From IMG/VR virus record IMGVR_UViG_3300032083_003939, positions 1-23,567 of that record: a stretch of DNA of 23,567 nt; one strand, 5' to 3'. This DNA is from a virus. The notes below the pieces were generated by a model. The model saw only the letters and a program-made list of their open reading frames with translations, did not search any database and was not told the DNA's origin. Shown piece by piece: positions 8,901-15,013 of this stretch (positions within the stretch are counted from its first letter, which is position 1; each line of letters starts with the position of its first letter). Position numbers and translations under genes: made by a program.

Positions 8901-11148
8901 GGTGACCTGGGCCTGAAAACCTTCCGTTAAATCCATTGTAATTTAACCTTCCTACAATTAAATTACTTAAATCTGAGACTTGCTCGTTCATCTCGCAAGT
9001 CATAATTAAATTTTGCCCAATTGAATCTATATAATTAATTATCGTTTCAGAACTTTGAATCCATAGATCCAATGAAACACCAAACTCTGAAGATCTTAGA
9101 TTAATAAAATAATCTTCTGCATTCTTAAGAGAGTGCTTTTCTTCATCAATATAAATCTCTATAGTATCAGAAGACACTTTGTCTATGTGTACCGAAAAGC
9201 TTTCCGAAAAACCTCTAAAATCAATAATTCTTGCAATTGAGTCATTTGCTACAACATAAGCTTTATACTCCAGTCTTGATGAAAAATAACACTTATTACT
9301 TTCATCTAAAAATACATCACCAACCAAGGCTTTATACGTTCCAGATATTTTTTTAAAGTTTTCATTTGAAAGAGAGCAGGTATTATTTATAATAGAAAAA
9401 GTGGGCGTGTTTGTTTCTGCACTAAAGCCCGTTGACATATCTAGAGTAAGCTGACCAGCAGTTACTTTTTTAATTATATAACTTCCACTATTTGAAGCAG
9501 AACCAGTGATGTGAAGTATATCATTTATTTTTATTCCAAAAGTTCTAAGATCCGTATCTGAAGATTCGACAATATTTGTTCCAGGGCTTATAATTAGATT
9601 TGCTGTATTTAACTTTTTGGAAAAAGAAGAATATTTTGATCCTCCGATCATATAACTATGGTTATAAATTCCACTAAACGGCACTCCTTCCGCATAAGAT
9701 AATCCAAGGCTATCTATTCCGTCATCAGTACCCCTCTCTATCTTTAAAGTATGTTGTTCAGAATTTGAATTTGGAACCCTGCAATAGAAAACTATTTCCA
9801 AGTTTCCTTCTATAGTTGCCGTTGTTGCTGCAAATAATGCGTTTAGTTCAGAAGCCCTCTCGTTTATCGCTTCAACGATTGTAAATGGAGTCTGAGAAGA
9901 TACAGATGGAAGATGGCAAGATATATTGTAAGTTACTGCGTCAACACTAATCACTATATTGCTTGAGGATGAAGACACCAAGGAATGATTTATTCCTCTA
10001 GATGCAATAGTTGTAGAGTTCGGACTTATTAGCTCAACTATATTTTTTGAGGTTAAGTTAGGATTGCTTATATACGCCAAGCCAAGAGAGCTATCTGACA
10101 AATATCCTTTTTTATTCTCTGTTACAGTTATTTCCCCAGAGAAATTTTCGGTTAAGTTTCCAAATACTTCTATGTTTGTAGATACTCCATCTTCTGTAAT
10201 TTTATTTACTTGAAATGGGGTAACTTGACCTCCAACCTCTGCATAAACAACATCAGACTTTTCAATACCTGTAAAGACAGAGTCTATTGAAAAGTTAGAA
10301 TATTGGCTATCTGAAATTGTAGAGTACGCGATTCCTTCTGCGTTTGTAGTTGTTATAACCTCAGAATTAAATTCATTTATGTCTCCATAATTATAATCAT
10401 AAGACAAAACTGCATTTCCATGAAGTATATCCTGGTGATCCTTTACAGATGTATCAGAAAAAGAATTTATTTCAGAAATAGCATCCTGTACATTGTCAGC
10501 CAAAAGTTCAGTTTCTGTATTGTCAAAAAATATTTGATTTGCAGTGTGAGAATTGTTTGATAGAGATATTCCGTTTCCAGAATAATTGATGTGCCCAGAT
10601 ACTATCATCTCAATGGCCATTTGTAAATTTTGCTCTGACAGGCTATTTGTAGATGTATCAGAAGAAACTCTAAATATTTCCTCTAGTTTTATAGCCTTTG
10701 CCAAATGCTTATTTATGGCTTCTTCACTTATGTGAGAAGATAACTCTCTATTTATTTCTAAAAGCTGAGATATAATGTTTTTTAGCTCGCCAAATATACC
10801 GCTAATCTCACTGTACAACAGTGAGGTTGGGTAGTCAAGATTTATTTTAGATTCCTTTATATTTGCAGAGTCAGAAACATCCCTGTCTGTTATTGGGCCT
10901 GACAATAAGCCTATAGAAGAAATTGCTTCTTTTTTTAAGTTTCCATTATCATCTAGAACTCTATCTAATCTTTGAGAAAGAGTCTGACTTGGAGAACCTT
11001 GAGGGTTTATCCCTAAAGTTTTCTCTATATTTATAACAGCAGATCTCAAAGAGTTTATGGCTTCAGATCCAAGTTGAAGAATATTATTTCTAACCTGCGG
11101 CAGCTCTACTGATGTGTCTATTTGATTTGGGTATTTTGACTTTGACAT
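5971..11148 (-). CDS. Giant tail fiber/receptor-binding protein A, multidomain, 1725 residues
   Basis: This is the largest gene in the window, starting at ATG 11148 with an AGAGAG site upstream. Residues 1 to about 125 are the anchor shared with fiber B. About residues 200-230 carry the NVQDAISEI phrase typical of fiber shafts. The middle is Ser/Asn-rich beta sequence. A GVCYIQGRRIEVSS module (about residue 825) precedes a predicted parallel beta-helix from about residue 913 to 1186 (YGFGHFNNVGEALKFAKRMH; EVYIKSGHYVYEV; NIIGEGNSTSIEV; LTVNNCYF). Residues about 1256-1346 form a regular Gly/Asn/Ile-rich stack (GDITIENGGLISQGDITTSS), probably a triple-stranded beta shaft. The last roughly 380 residues, rich in aromatic residues, form a tip domain that fiber B lacks. 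The protein is expected to trimerise and bind the host surface. No chaperone or autocleavage motif was recognised. Confidence 0.82.
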   Translation of the reverse strand: MSKSKYPNQIDTSVELPQVRNNILQLGSEAINSLRSAVINIEKTLGINPQGSPSQTLSQRLDRVLDDNGNLKKEAISSIGLLSGPITDRDVSDSANIKESKINLDYPTSLLYSEISGIFGELKNIISQLLEINRELSSHISEEAINKHLAKAIKLEEIFRVSSDTSTNSLSEQNLQMAIEMIVSGHINYSGNGISLSNNSHTANQIFFDNTETELLADNVQDAISEINSFSDTSVKDHQDILHGNAVLSYDYNYGDINEFNSEVITTTNAEGIAYSTISDSQYSNFSIDSVFTGIEKSDVVYAEVGGQVTPFQVNKITEDGVSTNIEVFGNLTENFSGEITVTENKKGYLSDSSLGLAYISNPNLTSKNIVELISPNSTTIASRGINHSLVSSSSSNIVISVDAVTYNISCHLPSVSSQTPFTIVEAINERASELNALFAATTATIEGNLEIVFYCRVPNSNSEQHTLKIERGTDDGIDSLGLSYAEGVPFSGIYNHSYMIGGSKYSSFSKKLNTANLIISPGTNIVESSDTDLRTFGIKINDILHITGSASNSGSYIIKKVTAGQLTLDMSTGFSAETNTPTFSIINNTCSLSNENFKKISGTYKALVGDVFLDESNKCYFSSRLEYKAYVVANDSIARIIDFRGFSESFSVHIDKVSSDTIEIYIDEEKHSLKNAEDYFINLRSSEFGVSLDLWIQSSETIINYIDSIGQNLIMTCEMNEQVSDLSNLIVGRLNYNGFNGRFSGPGHLYYRNLAEKGSVVEKNISSRYKEKHIELPFLETRSSGVASGCRVSNISLNSDTTFSFNIGSGVCYIQGRRIEVSSNEIYCGTVLTSNDKIFIYIDENGVVKTAPSKTNSLGECYFPKDNVRNVVVGIVEYDGVTAEVYDTRFLIADIDRKVFGPIIVSKEYGFGHFNNVGEALKFAKRMHEIYTHFDYAEVYIKSGHYVYEVDTTLDFPPNANPVFFSGYVDQSLITSLAKEGLWIDFPVNIIGEGNSTSIEVILNYNAIEDWSNTNASDRLIAKKGFLGIGGSNLQTFPVYPGYQNLSSGKVRFFNLRFLNTSVVLYDTDVLLNSSNEINSGIIEFDSCKFEEVLVDDQRQVYRPGIIYNRQESISPGENIFIGGLTVNNCYFKYTNILFTSPNNASYYNAEDRFLLLNISNNVVENPGQRVFIETSGILASFMETTSSYAPKIFGNTYIGNRGKTTSQDSYWVSTVPTGINIHGDIKVGNISNAGISNSNLSEFYTNVYIKNGYSLILEGGIFEVNGGPINLNGSVTTGSITASDYIRCLNGDITIENGGLISQGDITTSSEIIASGNITSTGGSIIANDDVVSETGKMTSFLSAQTEGPILYGYGETLTGRTTPLVTDNQYRVIKRKNSNIYTAADLGHPNSGSTDWDHLRKLPAIDHGIHTRSVFCSFFPDYQYTADGQYFAWVGLSETSSFTEENPDSGETWDASPPYKTNTIYKSEADLNGIRSEEDQDLYYLVPRSCFMTAPYDGYIDKIVIKATTGTDWVLEKIWFLNNILQSGTNESESTLNKYLENPNINDGRKVLYTYMRNVNISGDNDFPRGSEAYEPSYWSDAEEYIARMNNQNLESDTWSSYTSPFPKFKDRGDTVIITKDMLKYKMSFSAGDLISILPIFGKIDANVTYQSGGPNSFEFYNYGFHVTVSFRYFTRLDAYSRPISNNFILPSGANNASAGLAEDAGIPDFGPKKAVTITLIT
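10774..11148 (-). repeat. Fiber anchor module, copy A (paralogous N-terminal domain)
   Basis: This part encodes residues 1 to about 125 of fiber A and is the partner of 5576-5950. The conserved text (NSLRSA, NIEKTLGINPQG, TDRDVSDSANIKESKI, YPTSLLYSEISG) is far closer between the two genes than the rest of the proteins. The conserved part is therefore probably the docking domain, while the outer parts have diverged. Confidence 0.85.
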
Positions 11149-11181
11149 TTCACTCTCTTTGTTACACCTATTTTATAAAAA

Positions 11182-11610
11182 TTAGTATTGTATTACAGTG
11201 TCGTTTACTTTGTCTGCCATCAAAATGCTGGCTACCGTAACTGAAACTCCCAATACAAATATCCCTATATCTCTATATTCAGATGCTGTCTGAATTTTAT
11301 TATACTTATCAAGCCTTTTGTCTTGAAGGTTAACAATTGTAGAATATCTATCTATTTGATCTTTATATAAAGATTCATTTACTTTGTATAGATCAATCTT
11401 TGAATCTTTTACTTCGCAAAGCACCTTATATTCTTCAAGAAGATCTTCTTTTTTTTCTAGCTCAAAAATTCTGGCCTTGAGCTTTTCTGCTTCTTCTATT
11501 GTAAAAACAACAGAGTCTTCTTTTAAAACCTGACCTGCTTCCATTATTTCGCTTGCACTAGAAATCCTTGGAAACAACAGCAATATCGCCAATAGCGCTC
11601 TCTGAATCAT
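11182..11610 (-). CDS. Small membrane/secreted coiled-coil protein, spanin-like layout
   Basis: The start is placed at ATG 11610 (142 residues), with an AGAGAG Shine-Dalgarno-like site about six bases upstream; a TTG at 11631 in the same frame is less likely. The N-terminus (MIQRALLAILLLFPRISSAS) looks like a signal peptide with possible cleavage after SSAS. A long charged coiled coil follows (about residues 37-105, for example EAEKLKARIFELEKKEDLLE). A C-terminal hydrophobic segment (DIGIFVLGVSVTVASILMA) is a likely transmembrane helix. A signal plus periplasmic coiled coil plus C-terminal anchor recalls unimolecular spanins, but those carry a lipobox cysteine, which is absent here. It overlaps the preceding small gene by 53 bases. 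It could be a lysis, envelope-spanning or superinfection protein; function is not established. Confidence 0.65.
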   Translation of the reverse strand: MIQRALLAILLLFPRISSASEIMEAGQVLKEDSVVFTIEEAEKLKARIFELEKKEDLLEEYKVLCEVKDSKIDLYKVNESLYKDQIDRYSTIVNLQDKRLDKYNKIQTASEYRDIGIFVLGVSVTVASILMADKVNDTVIQY

Positions 11611-11764
11611 AACTAACTCTCTCTGGATCAACTAACTTAATAAGTTCTTCTATGCTTACCACAATCTGATCATTAGAGGTAAGCTTTTTTGCAATTGACA
11701 TCAATGAAATTTTATATTTTTCATCGTCAATTTTATTTGCCAATTTTTTAATTTTTTGAAACAT
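11558..11764 (-). CDS. Small hypothetical helical protein in membrane-protein cassette
   Basis: This encodes 68 residues from ATG 11764, chosen because GAGGT lies just upstream and because the preceding gene stops at 11766, leaving one base between stop and start. A longer in-frame version would overlap the neighbour by about 80 bases. The protein is helical and charged (MFQKIKKLANKIDDEKYKIS; SIEELIKLVDPERV) and has no signal or membrane segment. The downstream gene overlaps its 3' end by 53 bases. It lies between two coiled-coil membrane proteins and may act with them, but I do not recognise the family. Confidence 0.65.
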   Translation of the reverse strand: MFQKIKKLANKIDDEKYKISLMSIAKKLTSNDQIVVSIEELIKLVDPERVSYDSESAIGDIAVVSKDF

Positions 11765-11765
11765 A

Positions 11766-12074
11766 TTAAAAACCTCGCTTTTTAAAGAAATCTCCAAGCT
11801 CTTCCTTGTCTTTTCTATTCTTGATTCTTTCAATATTGTCTTCAATGTTATCTTCTTCGTCTTCCAACTTTAAGATATTTTTATCATTATAATCAATTAC
11901 GCCTTCATTTCTTGCAATATTTAGCTTTTGATCTTCAATTTCTTTCTTTAATTCTTCATCTTGTTTTTTCTGAACAAAGACATATAAGGCTATGCCTGCA
12001 ATTGCAACTGCAAGCCCGCCTATAAATTTAAAAAAATTTTTTAATTCTTTAACCATTTTCTTTATTTTTTTCAT
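11766..12074 (-). CDS. Membrane-anchored coiled-coil protein, inner-membrane-spanin-like topology
   Basis: This 102-residue protein starts at ATG 12074 with GGAG about six bases upstream. A Lys-rich N-terminal tail (MKKIKKMVKELKNFFK) is followed by one hydrophobic helix (about residues 17-35, FIGGLAVAIAGIALYVFVQ) and then a highly charged coiled coil to the C-terminus (KKEIEDQKLNIARNEGVIDY and onward). This N-in, C-out layout with a short coiled-coil ectodomain matches inner-membrane spanins of the Rz type, but many phage membrane proteins of other function look alike. It overlaps the end of the preceding two-helix protein by 26 bases and is followed at once by the 68-residue gene. The role as a lysis component is inference from topology and neighbours. 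Confidence 0.7.
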   Translation of the reverse strand: MKKIKKMVKELKNFFKFIGGLAVAIAGIALYVFVQKKQDEELKKEIEDQKLNIARNEGVIDYNDKNILKLEDEEDNIEDNIERIKNRKDKEELGDFFKKRGF

Positions 12075-12312
12075 TTGCTTCTCCAGCAGAAGATCTATCG
12101 GTCCATCTTCTTGTTACGTATGCTCCAAATGTTGCAGCAAGGTATGCTGTCATAGTTCCTGAATCCATGCCTTGAAAAGAAAAATTTAATTTCCCAAATT
12201 CAAAGTGTCCTAATGTAGCCAAAAGAATGTTTGCAGTAACAACCGCGAAGCTAACTGTGGCAAAGGTAAGCATAGCATCTTTCTTACCAGATGTGTTTTT
12301 TATCCAATACAT
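12049..12312 (-). CDS. Two-helix small membrane protein, candidate holin
   Basis: The start is ATG 12312 (87 residues), fixed by a perfect GGAGGT at 12317-12322; an extension of four codons upstream has no support. There are two hydrophobic segments: about residues 13-35 (AMLTFATVSFAVVTANILLA) and about residues 50-66 (DSGTMTAYLAATFGAYV). They are followed by RRW and a hydrophilic, charged C-terminal tail (ending KNKENG). Small size, two transmembrane helices, a charged tail and adjacency to spanin-like coiled-coil membrane proteins fit a class II-like holin. There is no endolysin gene in the window to confirm it. It follows the 655-residue virion protein across a short AT-rich gap that holds an inverted repeat. 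Confidence 0.65.
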   Translation of the reverse strand: MYWIKNTSGKKDAMLTFATVSFAVVTANILLATLGHFEFGKLNFSFQGMDSGTMTAYLAATFGAYVTRRWTDRSSAGEANEKNKENG

Positions 12313-12330
12313 AATAACCTCCAATGTATG

Positions 12331-12357
12331 TTATATTATTACGTATTAATAATATAA
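12331..12357 (-). repeat. AT-only inverted repeat spanning the stop codon of the 655-residue gene
   Basis: Eleven-base arms TTATATTATTA (12331-12341) and TAATAATATAA (12347-12357) are perfect reverse complements around a five-base spacer. The repeat covers the TAA stop of the gene ending at 12339. It has no G/C in the stem and no T-run after it on the minus strand, so it is a poor intrinsic terminator. It overlaps a 15-base sequence that also occurs at 16065-16079. Confidence 0.6.
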
Positions 12358-14306
12358 TTAAAATGATATATTAAATCAGTTTTATCCAGCCTTTTAAGAG
12401 ATACCTTTTGTCTTCCAAAATGTTTATACATTATTTTTTCTCTACTTACATTTAATACTTCGTAGAAAAATTCCTGGTCCCCAGAAAAATCGAATCTAAC
12501 GATTACATCTCTATCCCTTATTGTTGGGATCGGTAAAGTCCAACAGCTTGGCTCATATACTTGCTCAAGATGACTTTTGGGGTCTAACTTCAAATCTTCA
12601 ACCGTATCAGGGAATGACATCATCATTAACTTATCCTGCCTTCTTCTGTTTATGAATTGGTCATAGCCTCCTACAAAACCAGTTCCATAACATTTACTAC
12701 AAGTTCTTGCCTTTGGCTTTCCTCTTCTACTGGTGACACAATCACAAGTTAGCCCATCCCATTTTCTTTTTAATAAAACCACGGGTTCTCCAACTTGATC
12801 CAATATAACCTCTTCTCTATTTAACATTCTGTCGTAAATATTAAACCCTCTAGATCCATTAAATTCTCCTCCAAGATATGACCCACAGTCGTCTATACCC
12901 TGAAGAACTCTATCTGGTAGAGCCTGGTGATATCCGCAAAAATCAAAGCCTTGAAAGAACTTTGAATCTTGATCTTGATAATCCGTTACAACAAATCCAG
13001 TGCCAGCATATTCCCTATCTGTCTGATATCCATCTTCGTAAGTTGGGGTCCCCATTATAACATTATCATTTGAATCTTGACACTTCAAAAATAATTTTAC
13101 TTCATCTCCAGATACAAATACACCCTTAGAGGTATTATTTAATCCTCTTTGAGATATTACAAAGTAATTTTCATATCTGTTTATTGACTCGTATCTTACA
13201 ACTTCTGTTTGCCCAATAACCAGAAGGCCTTTATCTGGATATCCATCTGTACTATCTGAATAAAGAACTAATGCATCAGAATCAAATTCTGCAAATACAG
13301 AAGTTGGATTTGGGATTAGATATCCGTTATCAACAGAATCCATCCCTGCAAAGTCAAAAACACCCTTATATGATTCAAGACATCTTACTGCCCAATATAA
13401 CTGATCATTTGGCTTTAATCCGTCAATTAAAATTGTTTTATTTGAAGTTATTACTTTTGGTTCATATCCGAAAAAATCTTTATTTCCGTTATTATAGTAT
13501 ATAAGATAAAAGACTTCAGATTTATTTGATCTGGGTAATATATCTGGTGACTCAACTTCTATCGAATCTCCAATTCCAACGTTTCTTGCAAACATAATCC
13601 CTTTTGTTGGACCAATAAAACCCGACATTGGAAAGGCATCTGGAAAAATTACTTTCTGTATATCTACTTCAAACTTTAACCTTCCAACTTCTGTGTTTCC
13701 AGCAGAATTAGATATACTGTATTTCAAGTTATACTTTGAGTTTCTAAAAAACTCTGGGTGGTCTATCTTTACAACCAAAGTATCTGAGTTTACTATTGAT
13801 GATCCTAAGTTGTCAAAAAAACTTTCAAATTGACCATTGGTTATAACTTTGTTTTCATCAATTGTAATAGACAGAGTTGATGGATCTATATTATAATTTG
13901 AGTCTGCAAATTCCAAATAAAATATAGAGTTTTCGGTTATTTTTGTATTTAAATTTGTATTAATCAAAACTGGAGTTGATTTATCTATATAAAAAACATA
14001 TTTGTCATTAAATCTTTTGTTTCTTAAGTTTGATGCGGTTACTTCAACGGTGACAATTTCGTCTAATGAAAAATTATATGATCTATTTAAAACTACGCTT
14101 AAGTCTAAATTTATAAATTCAATTGTTGATTCAGAAAAGTTATTTTTAAAAGATCCATTTACAAAGGCAACTTCGCCATTTACTTTTATAATGATGGAAT
14201 TAAGCTTAATGCCATATTCATCACTTTTTATAAAGAATGAAATATCTGAGTCTACTGGATTATTTTTTTCACCTGGTGCAGGACTTTGTCCTATTAATTT
14301 AAGCAT
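12339..14306 (-). CDS. Virion structural protein with Ig-like repeats and a CxC/CxxC zinc-binding motif
   Basis: This 655-residue protein starts at ATG 14306 with GGAG five bases upstream, inside the end of the preceding gene. The N-terminal part (about residues 1-220) resembles successive bacterial Ig-like/cadherin-type beta-sandwiches (opening SPAPGEKNNPVDSDISFFI; SILTI-type strands; YSISNSAGNTEVGRLKFEVD). The middle carries more beta-rich modules, including a fibronectin-like phrase (ILIDGLKPNDQLYWAVRCLE). Around residues 519-540 is CDC, then 12 residues, then CSKCYGTGF, giving Cx1Cx12Cx2C as in DnaJ-type or rubredoxin-like zinc knuckles. The C-terminus (EFFYEVLNVSREKIMYKHFG) is mixed alpha/beta. 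Ig-like arms plus a C-terminal particle-binding region suggest a neck, baseplate or decoration protein. Which of these it is cannot be told from sequence. Confidence 0.7.
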   Translation of the reverse strand: MLKLIGQSPAPGEKNNPVDSDISFFIKSDEYGIKLNSIIIKVNGEVAFVNGSFKNNFSESTIEFINLDLSVVLNRSYNFSLDEIVTVEVTASNLRNKRFNDKYVFYIDKSTPVLINTNLNTKITENSIFYLEFADSNYNIDPSTLSITIDENKVITNGQFESFFDNLGSSIVNSDTLVVKIDHPEFFRNSKYNLKYSISNSAGNTEVGRLKFEVDIQKVIFPDAFPMSGFIGPTKGIMFARNVGIGDSIEVESPDILPRSNKSEVFYLIYYNNGNKDFFGYEPKVITSNKTILIDGLKPNDQLYWAVRCLESYKGVFDFAGMDSVDNGYLIPNPTSVFAEFDSDALVLYSDSTDGYPDKGLLVIGQTEVVRYESINRYENYFVISQRGLNNTSKGVFVSGDEVKLFLKCQDSNDNVIMGTPTYEDGYQTDREYAGTGFVVTDYQDQDSKFFQGFDFCGYHQALPDRVLQGIDDCGSYLGGEFNGSRGFNIYDRMLNREEVILDQVGEPVVLLKRKWDGLTCDCVTSRRGKPKARTCSKCYGTGFVGGYDQFINRRRQDKLMMMSFPDTVEDLKLDPKSHLEQVYEPSCWTLPIPTIRDRDVIVRFDFSGDQEFFYEVLNVSREKIMYKHFGRQKVSLKRLDKTDLIYHFNYIINT

Positions 14307-14308
14307 TT

Positions 14309-14824
14309 TTACTCCAAATAATCTTTTAGCTCTTCTATTTTTTCATCTCTTTTGTTTTCTGGAAAATCGTGAAACTCCATTAGTTCATCTAAATATTTGT
14401 GAACACTTTTTATTCCATTTTCTTCTGCATCATAAAGTATTTGCCATTTAAAAGCTTCTATCTCTTCTTTGTTATCAAGATATCCTTTATCTTTATTTGA
14501 CTTTTTACCTTTAGATTTTTGATTTTTTATATGCTGACAAACATGTACAAATTCGTGAACAACATATCTCATTATAGTATCAAAAGATTTTGACATTAAT
14601 TCTTTGTTTAAAACAACTTCACCATTTGTAGTTTTTGCAGTTACGTCAAGATCTTCGTCAAAAACTATACTAAATCCATTTACAATATCTTCTTTAAGGT
14701 TAAATTCTTTTAAAATTTTCCTTACAATATCATCTTGCTCCATAGCTTCTTTTATCTTTGAAACTAAAAGTATTTCTTCCTTAATTTTTCTATCTATTGC
14801 GGTTTTTATCATGTAAGTTTTCAT
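14309..14824 (-). CDS. Putative zinc metallopeptidase (HExxH) of phage structural operon
   Basis: The start is taken at ATG 14824 (171 residues) because GGAGA lies nine bases upstream; the ATG at 14833 directly abuts that site. Residues 90-94 read HEFVH in the helix YVVHEFVHVCQH, a full HExxH zinc-peptidase signature with both histidines and the glutamate. A downstream acidic helix, NKEEIEAFKWQ (about residues 118-128), offers the third ligand expected in gluzincin-like folds. The N-terminal half has helices and then a beta region (FSIVFDEDLDVTAKTTNGEV), the usual layout before the active-site helix. There is no signal peptide, so it acts in the cytoplasm or within the particle. It could process virion proteins or act as a structural protein with a relic zincin fold. 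It overlaps the preceding small gene by 35 bases and ends two bases before the 655-residue gene. Confidence 0.65.
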   Translation of the reverse strand: MKTYMIKTAIDRKIKEEILLVSKIKEAMEQDDIVRKILKEFNLKEDIVNGFSIVFDEDLDVTAKTTNGEVVLNKELMSKSFDTIMRYVVHEFVHVCQHIKNQKSKGKKSNKDKGYLDNKEEIEAFKWQILYDAEENGIKSVHKYLDELMEFHDFPENKRDEKIEELKDYLE

Positions 14825-15011
14825 TTGAAACATTCTCCTTTATTGGATTAGAGTTTTTAACCAAAAACTTTGTTTGCTCTAGTAAAGAAATTTTTTCTTT
14901 AGCTTTTCTTATCAAATTTTTCAACCCAAGTATCTCAAAGTCTACTTCTTTTTCCGAAGATGGATTTTCATACCCACAATATTGCAAGATTCTGTTTTGT
15001 GGTTCTCTCAT
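14790..15011 (-). CDS. Small coiled-coil hypothetical protein
   Basis: This encodes 73 residues from ATG 15011, two bases after the stop of the preceding gene, with a weak AGAGAT site inside that gene's end. The middle is a likely coiled coil (ILGLKNLIRKAKEKISLLEQ, about residues 27-46) and the C-terminus is Asn/Lys-rich and probably disordered. It overlaps the zinc-peptidase-like gene by 35 bases, suggesting translational coupling. There is no recognised family; a small assembly or scaffold role would fit the place but is a guess. Confidence 0.6.
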   Translation of the reverse strand: MREPQNRILQYCGYENPSSEKEVDFEILGLKNLIRKAKEKISLLEQTKFLVKNSNPIKENVSNENLHDKNRNR

Positions 15012-15013
15012 TA

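Noticed and set aside
2381-11148. Diversity-generating retroelement acting on the fibers
   Set aside because: No reverse transcriptase gene, template repeat or adenine-specific variable region was seen in the window.
14002-14451. Plus-strand open frame of about 149 codons over the 655-residue gene and the peptidase-like gene
   Set aside because: It is antisense to two well-supported genes, rich in Phe/Ser/Leu, and lacks an SD site.
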